A stretch of 64,000 bases of DNA, from positions 7,778,772-7,842,771 of the forward strand of contig BDGG01000002.1 in the NCBI GenBank assembly GCA_001949185.1, in the 5' to 3' direction. The notes beneath the pieces were generated by a model that saw only the letters and a list, made by a program, of their open reading frames with translations, ran no database searches and had not been told where the DNA came from. The DNA comes from Ramazzottius varieornatus (Eukaryota > Tardigrada > Eutardigrada > Parachela > Ramazzottiidae). The position numbers and the translations under genes were made by a program. This document shows positions 60,201 through 64,000 of the stretch, in pieces (position 1 is the first letter of the stretch; every line of letters begins with the position of its first letter).

Positions 60201-60278
60201 TCCAGTCATTTGAACTGTCCTTGCTGGGTCGAGGTGGTTCTCGATAATGTCCAGGCCGATGTGAGGAGAACCAGATGA
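54285..60278 (+). CDS. Inhibitory SMAD (SMAD6/7, Dad-like)
   Basis: Four exons (54285-54954, 58965-59096, 59178-59279, 59635-60278), in phase, 515 residues. Inhibitory SMADs block BMP/TGF-beta signalling by occupying receptors and recruiting SMURF ligases. The start MLCWSKRRGTSHNSLWK matches the I-SMAD N-terminus. The divergent MH1 has VLRWPDLQISSTKDLLRLRH and zinc-ligand region VECCNPFHWSREVHLG. The linker is Ser-rich (NPPGYQ; ESSSSSE) with no clear PPXY motif. MH2 has SHHWCLVRYWEES, IYNRSSLSLFVSSVY, VVKVPPGYSIKA, HVSFGKGWGEKYSR and CPCWVEVVLDN. The C-terminal SSxS phosphorylation motif of receptor SMADs is absent, as expected. Intron 1 is 4.0 kb, by far the longest here, and is a likely site for regulatory elements. 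Confidence 0.93.
55987..56092. mobile_element. Palindromic MITE copy 24
   Basis: SMAD intron 1. GGGAAGCCGGTCAAAACGA opens and GAGCCGGCCTTCC closes. Core TTTCCAAAGTTGGCGCACGC and AAATGCGCCACTTTAGAG. Confidence 0.72.
56391..56413. repeat. Short tandem repeat (TCAGAG)n
   Basis: Four near-perfect TCAGAG units in SMAD intron 1. Confidence 0.6.
59362..59556. mobile_element. Palindromic MITE copy 25, two hairpin cores
   Basis: SMAD intron 3. AGCTCGGTAAACAAACGCGG opens the element. Cores at 59393-59450 and 59474-59528 are joined by ATCTTGGCGAGTTTGATTG. GATCTTGCCGAGCTTG closes. Confidence 0.8.
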
Positions 60279-61758
60279 TAATTTTCGATTAATCTTCTTT
60301 TTCCTGATTAATGAATGTATTTTGCATTGGTTTGTTGAGATAAACTTACCTCCTTCGCCTTCAGTCTCATGATCGGTATTATTATGATGACGCTCAATTT
60401 TAAACAGTCTTGTTTCTTGATATTCCTACCCCTCGTTTCAGAGGTGTGTATTATACAGTTATTAAGCTTTTTGCATTTTCATCCCTAATGCGGGAAAGGT
60501 TGTTGGACGTGACTTCTTGTCGAATTTTGAGTTTTACCCGTAATTTGTTACCCTTCTTCCTGCCACTCTCATGTTTGATATACTCTGAAAAAAGTTTTAA
60601 CCGTTGTTTCTTTATCGCAGAGATGTTTTATCTCTTCTGTTGTTATATTGCTTCAAAGATTAAGTCGTCGCGAACATTATAAAAGTGAAAAAATTCGACT
60701 GAATGCTTCTTCGAGTTCTCCGACCGTCATTTCTATGTAGAGAAATTCCGGCTAAAAAGATGGGCAGATAGGGAATCGAACTTGGAACCTTCGGTGAGAA
60801 TGTGGGACTGGAGCTCTGTTATGGTAGTGATGGTACTCCAGGTTAAATGGGTTCTCGGCGCTTTCGGTGACGGAAGATGGAAGATTTGACATAAACTTTC
60901 GGGAGCTAAAACATGCATCGAAGTTTGGACGCCACTACTGGATATGAATGCACGATATGTCGGCCAATGTTTGCCGTAGTGGTGCCAATGGCCTCGCGCT
61001 TACACCAACGCGACTGGCGTCGTGCGAATCACAGAAATATCAAATGGCCCCGCGATATTTGTTAAATTATGCGATAACCAATATCGACTGTGTGGCAGAC
61101 ATGGCGACAGAGCAGATGGCGGCATGACGCCAACAGAGAAGTTTGACAATCTTCTTTCACATTTCGACAACGTCCGCCTTAATTAGTTGACGTTTCGTAA
61201 CACCAACGCAGAGAACGCGAACATGCAGCCGGTTTTACGGGGCACTCCGAGGCCAGCTCGCTTCGGTTACTCCGGTCGGGTTATGGTGCCAAACGTTTGA
61301 TGGTGCTGGAAAAGCAAACCTGAATTATATCTTAATTAACTACGGAAAGTTTACCGAGCTGCGGAAAGTTGCGAAGTTTCTGTATGGGACGTCGCAATGA
61401 TTTCAGCTCGAGTGGCGCACGTTTGCGATGTTAATGGCTGTGAGCGTGTGCCACTTGAGAAAACGATCTGGTTTAACTCCTTTGTCCACGTCGCAGTTGA
61501 TGGCAAGCCGTCTCGTACGTCCTTCCTGTACTAGCTCAAAGACACAGATGTTTCTCTTCCCAACTTATTCATTCAAAACCTAATCAAACAACTCGAAACC
61601 CGGTTAGCCACTGGCGAACTGCGCTGTGATGCTAAGCATCCACAGGAACAACGCGAATCTGAATTAATCAAAAATACAGGGATGGAAACTGAGGCTATTG
61701 GCAGCGAATATAATGTGTTCGAACTGGACTCGGATAAATCATGCATGTAAAAAATAAT
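60279..61758. other. Intergenic, SMAD to dymeclin (convergent)
   Basis: Contains two 3' UTRs and one palindromic element. A sequence near 60770 resembles a tRNA B box on the minus strand but no tRNA fold is present. Confidence 0.4.
61386..61494. mobile_element. Palindromic MITE copy 26
   Basis: Intergenic. GGGACGTCGCAATGATTTC opens and CTTTGTCCACGTCGC closes. Core CTCGAGTGGCGCACG and GCGTGTGCCACTTGAG. Confidence 0.75.
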
Positions 61759-64000
61759 CTAGACGGGTACAACCACCGTTTCTTCCGGCGTCAACGGAGT
61801 TTGCGGTTTGATGCTTCCATCATCACCAGCTGCCATCTCACCTTCTAGCTCATCTTCAACGACATTCAAGGCATTAAAAATACAAATCTTTTCAGCATTC
61901 CAGTGAATGGTCGATGCACCGTAGACCAGCGTCCAACAATACGGAAGGAAGAACTCTTCCGGGTGCTCTTCTTCCACGTAGCGGAACTTCAGGTTCGGTA
62001 ACTTTTTCAATCTCTGCACGCTAAAGTTCATCGACTGCTGCTTGATGATATCGAAAACTTGCTCCACCGTCATATTCTGATCGTTCTTGTCCATCTTCGA
62101 CGCGAAATGCGCGAGGACCTGGAAAGCCAAAGGAAGACATCGTTATTCAATCAAATCAAGCCAGCGACGCAAACCTACATACACCATCATGCGTATTTTA
62201 CATGACTTGCTGTCTGTAGGTGCGTGAAACCATTCTTCAAGCCTTGGCTCCTTTTCAGAATATCGTCATTCCGCTCAACCAGACTACTCACAGTTTCAAT
62301 GTTATGGACGACTTCCTGGAAGTTCGGATAGGATCGAAATCTTTCGAACAGCTGCTTCTTGTACAGCAAGGAATGCACCAGATTAGCGTTGGAAGGTAAC
62401 TCATGGTAGAGGATACCATTCACAATTTCCAATATCATTCTGAGCACTTCCTCGTGGATGGAAATTTCCAGCGTCTGCAACGAAGAAATTTTGGTTGAGT
62501 GAGGGAAGGACGGATGGTTGAAGTTTGAGGGAAGACATACCAGTTCGGGGTTGACGCTCTGCTGGTCCGCCTTCTCCGACCACTGCCTGTAATCCTCACT
62601 GAGCTTCCGATGACGCTTGGAGAGCTGCTCGAAGAGCGTGATCAAGCGCTGACAGGCCATGACGTGAAGGTTCTTGGTGTCTCCGGCCATGTTAGCCAAA
62701 GCTGCCAGGCAGTTGTTGTGGAGGTACTTGTCCTTTATCTTGGTGATGTTCATCTGGATGACGCGGGTTACAACCAAAACGATCAAGCTACCCAGCGGCA
62801 TCGGCGGAAGGTTGCGCTCTTTGTACCACCTTATATTCTTCACTTGCTGCAACAACAAAAACAACTTCAAATTTCCAAACATTTTTTCGGATTATCTGGC
62901 ACGTCGACAAACCCCATCACCCAGATCGTCCATGTCAAGTGGCGCACCATTTCATTGTTATCAACCGAGAGTGTGCGCCACTTGGAAAAGCGGTCTCGTG
63001 GAGTCCCGAAGTGGCGCACGATTTCATTGTTATTGACCGGGCGCGTGCGTCACATGGGGAAAAATCTGAGTGCATTCGTTTACCGACGATCCAGATTAGT
63101 TAACCCATTATTATATCGCTTTTTTCCAGGTTTACCACTTATGGAAGAGTAAATCCTACCAGTTCGTGGATGGTCTTTGTGAAGAATTCATCTTCGCTGA
63201 GGATCAGTAAAATGATCAGCAGCATGTAGACGTGATGTGAGCTTGCTGTAGGTGCGTTGTACAGCATTTCTAACATCGGCAAAATCAGCAAGTCGATGTT
63301 CGTCTTGGACAGGATGTAGACATTGAAGTCCTTGTTACGGTGAAGGAGGTAGTAAAAGAGAAGGGAGACTTCCTCTCGACGAAGGTGCTCGCACACGCGA
63401 GTGTACAGTTGCGAGAAAGGCAGGGCGTTGCTCTGATTCGAAGCATACGCTGGATCTGTCGATAAACAGAAAACACATTCCTAACTGAATTCCACGACAT
63501 GCGATAACAGATTGGAGCTCGGTAAACGAACCCGACACAGGACTGCTTTCCCAAGTAGCGCACATAGTCAGTATTATTAGCTGAAAGCGTGCGCCGCTAA
63601 GCAAAACAATCTGGGCGGATTTATCAGCCGAGTTCCAGATGGACCCCAGAAGTCACCTTCAGCATTCCCAAAAGTGAAGAGCGCGTTGCGTACTGGATTG
63701 TCCACCTGAGTGCCGTTGTTACACAGCAAAAGCAGGAGGAAGATGGACTGCAAAGCCATAATGGATTCGGGTTCCGGAGGATATCGGTAGTTTTTCAGTG
63801 TGAGAGCATTCCACAAGCCAGCTGAAAGTGGAAGAACAATTCGTCAACGGCAGATATGATAGGTGGTGCATCAAACGACGTAACCTTACATGCAAGACCG
63901 AGGACGATGCTGCCATGAAGGTTGCTCTGCAGCAAATACCCCGGTGCTTTAGGCTGTTGGATAAAGTTAATCAGTAATCGCGATACCAATGTAGGTGCCA
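61759..64000 (-). CDS. DYM: Dymeclin, C-terminal part (gene runs off the window)
   Basis: Six exons are visible: 64000-63900 (partial), 63821-63657, 63455-63160, 62846-62541, 62474-62292, 62118-61759, all in phase. Dymeclin is a Golgi-associated peripheral protein needed for secretory traffic; loss in humans causes Dyggve-Melchior-Clausen dysplasia. Matches in order are LVSRLLINFIQQPKAPG, LGLASGLWNALTL, SLLFYYLLHRN, SSHHVYMLLIILLILSEDE, VIQMNITKIKDKYLHNNCLA and KLPNLKFRYVEEEHPEEFF. The tail beyond the conserved WNAE position is about 40 residues longer than human and acidic/proline-rich. The N-terminal half lies outside the window. Confidence 0.93.
62898..63093. mobile_element. Palindromic MITE copy 27, two hairpin cores
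   Basis: DYM intron. GGCACGTCGACAAACCCC opens the element. Cores at 62934-62990 and 63006-63060 are joined by GCGGTCTCGTGGAGTCCCG. TTCGTTTACCGACGATCC closes. Both loops read CATTTCATTGTTAT. Confidence 0.8.
63514..63637. mobile_element. Palindromic MITE copy 28
   Basis: DYM intron. GGAGCTCGGTAAACGAACCC opens and TTATCAGCCGAGTTCC closes. Core CTTTCCCAAGTAGCGCAC and AGCGTGCGCCGCTAAGC. Confidence 0.8.

Noticed and set aside
60760-60860. Possible minus-strand tRNA (AGTTCGATTCCC resembles a B box)
   Set aside because: No matching acceptor stem, D arm or anticodon arm could be folded around it.

Overview
The window is nuclear DNA of a gene-dense animal. About a dozen multi-exon protein genes have GT-AG introns, mostly 50-300 bp, and clear metazoan orthologues (inhibitory SMAD, POFUT1, HIRA, TMTC3, CFAP58, a Kazal-type OATP, dymeclin). 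The Thr-initiated histone H4 and the compact layout fit an ecdysozoan with a small genome. A tardigrade is my leading but unproven guess; nothing here fixes the species. I joined exons by eye. For every gene called intact, the exon lengths and splice phases add up to one open frame of the expected family length.

Layout, left to right: 3' exons of an unidentified gene (853-1451, +); TMTC3-like O-mannosyltransferase (3935-8585, +); a poorly coding stretch with two transposon-like elements and an acidic ORF; a broken M13 peptidase relic beside the mitochondrial co-chaperone GRPEL1 (13083-14282, +); CFAP58 (14413-18032, -); a flavin monooxygenase (19605-21548, +); an OATP/SLCO transporter (22084-25463, +); a leucine-rich-repeat 7TM receptor with frame breaks (25867-29672, +); a decayed SMYD-like MYND/SET gene (29971-32147, -); POFUT1 (32879-34464, +); the histone chaperone HIRA (34765-39717, -); two small ORFs; a bMERB-domain protein (42148-43916, +); one copy each of H3, H4, H2B and H2A as two divergent pairs (44479-48571); a cysteine-synthase-like PLP enzyme (48798-50926, -); an unidentified gene (51282-52135, +); an inhibitory SMAD6/7 with a 4-kb first intron (54285-60278, +); and the 3' part of dymeclin (61759-64000, -).

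The most striking non-gene feature is a family of about 28 short palindromic elements, around one per 2.3 kb. Each has outer inverted repeats (GGGA...CGGCAAA / TTTGCCG...TCCC) around a hairpin core (CCAAGTGGCGCAC...GTGCGCCACTTGG). About three quarters of the loci lie in introns. Several carry two or three hairpin cores inside one outer pair. None was seen over the 12 kb from 43.7 to 56.0 kb that holds the histone cluster.

The histone locus is the second point of interest. All four genes have an intron, I see no replication-type 3' stem-loop, and the H2A carries a nine-glycine linker and ends in SQEA. The histone chaperone HIRA lies under 5 kb away.
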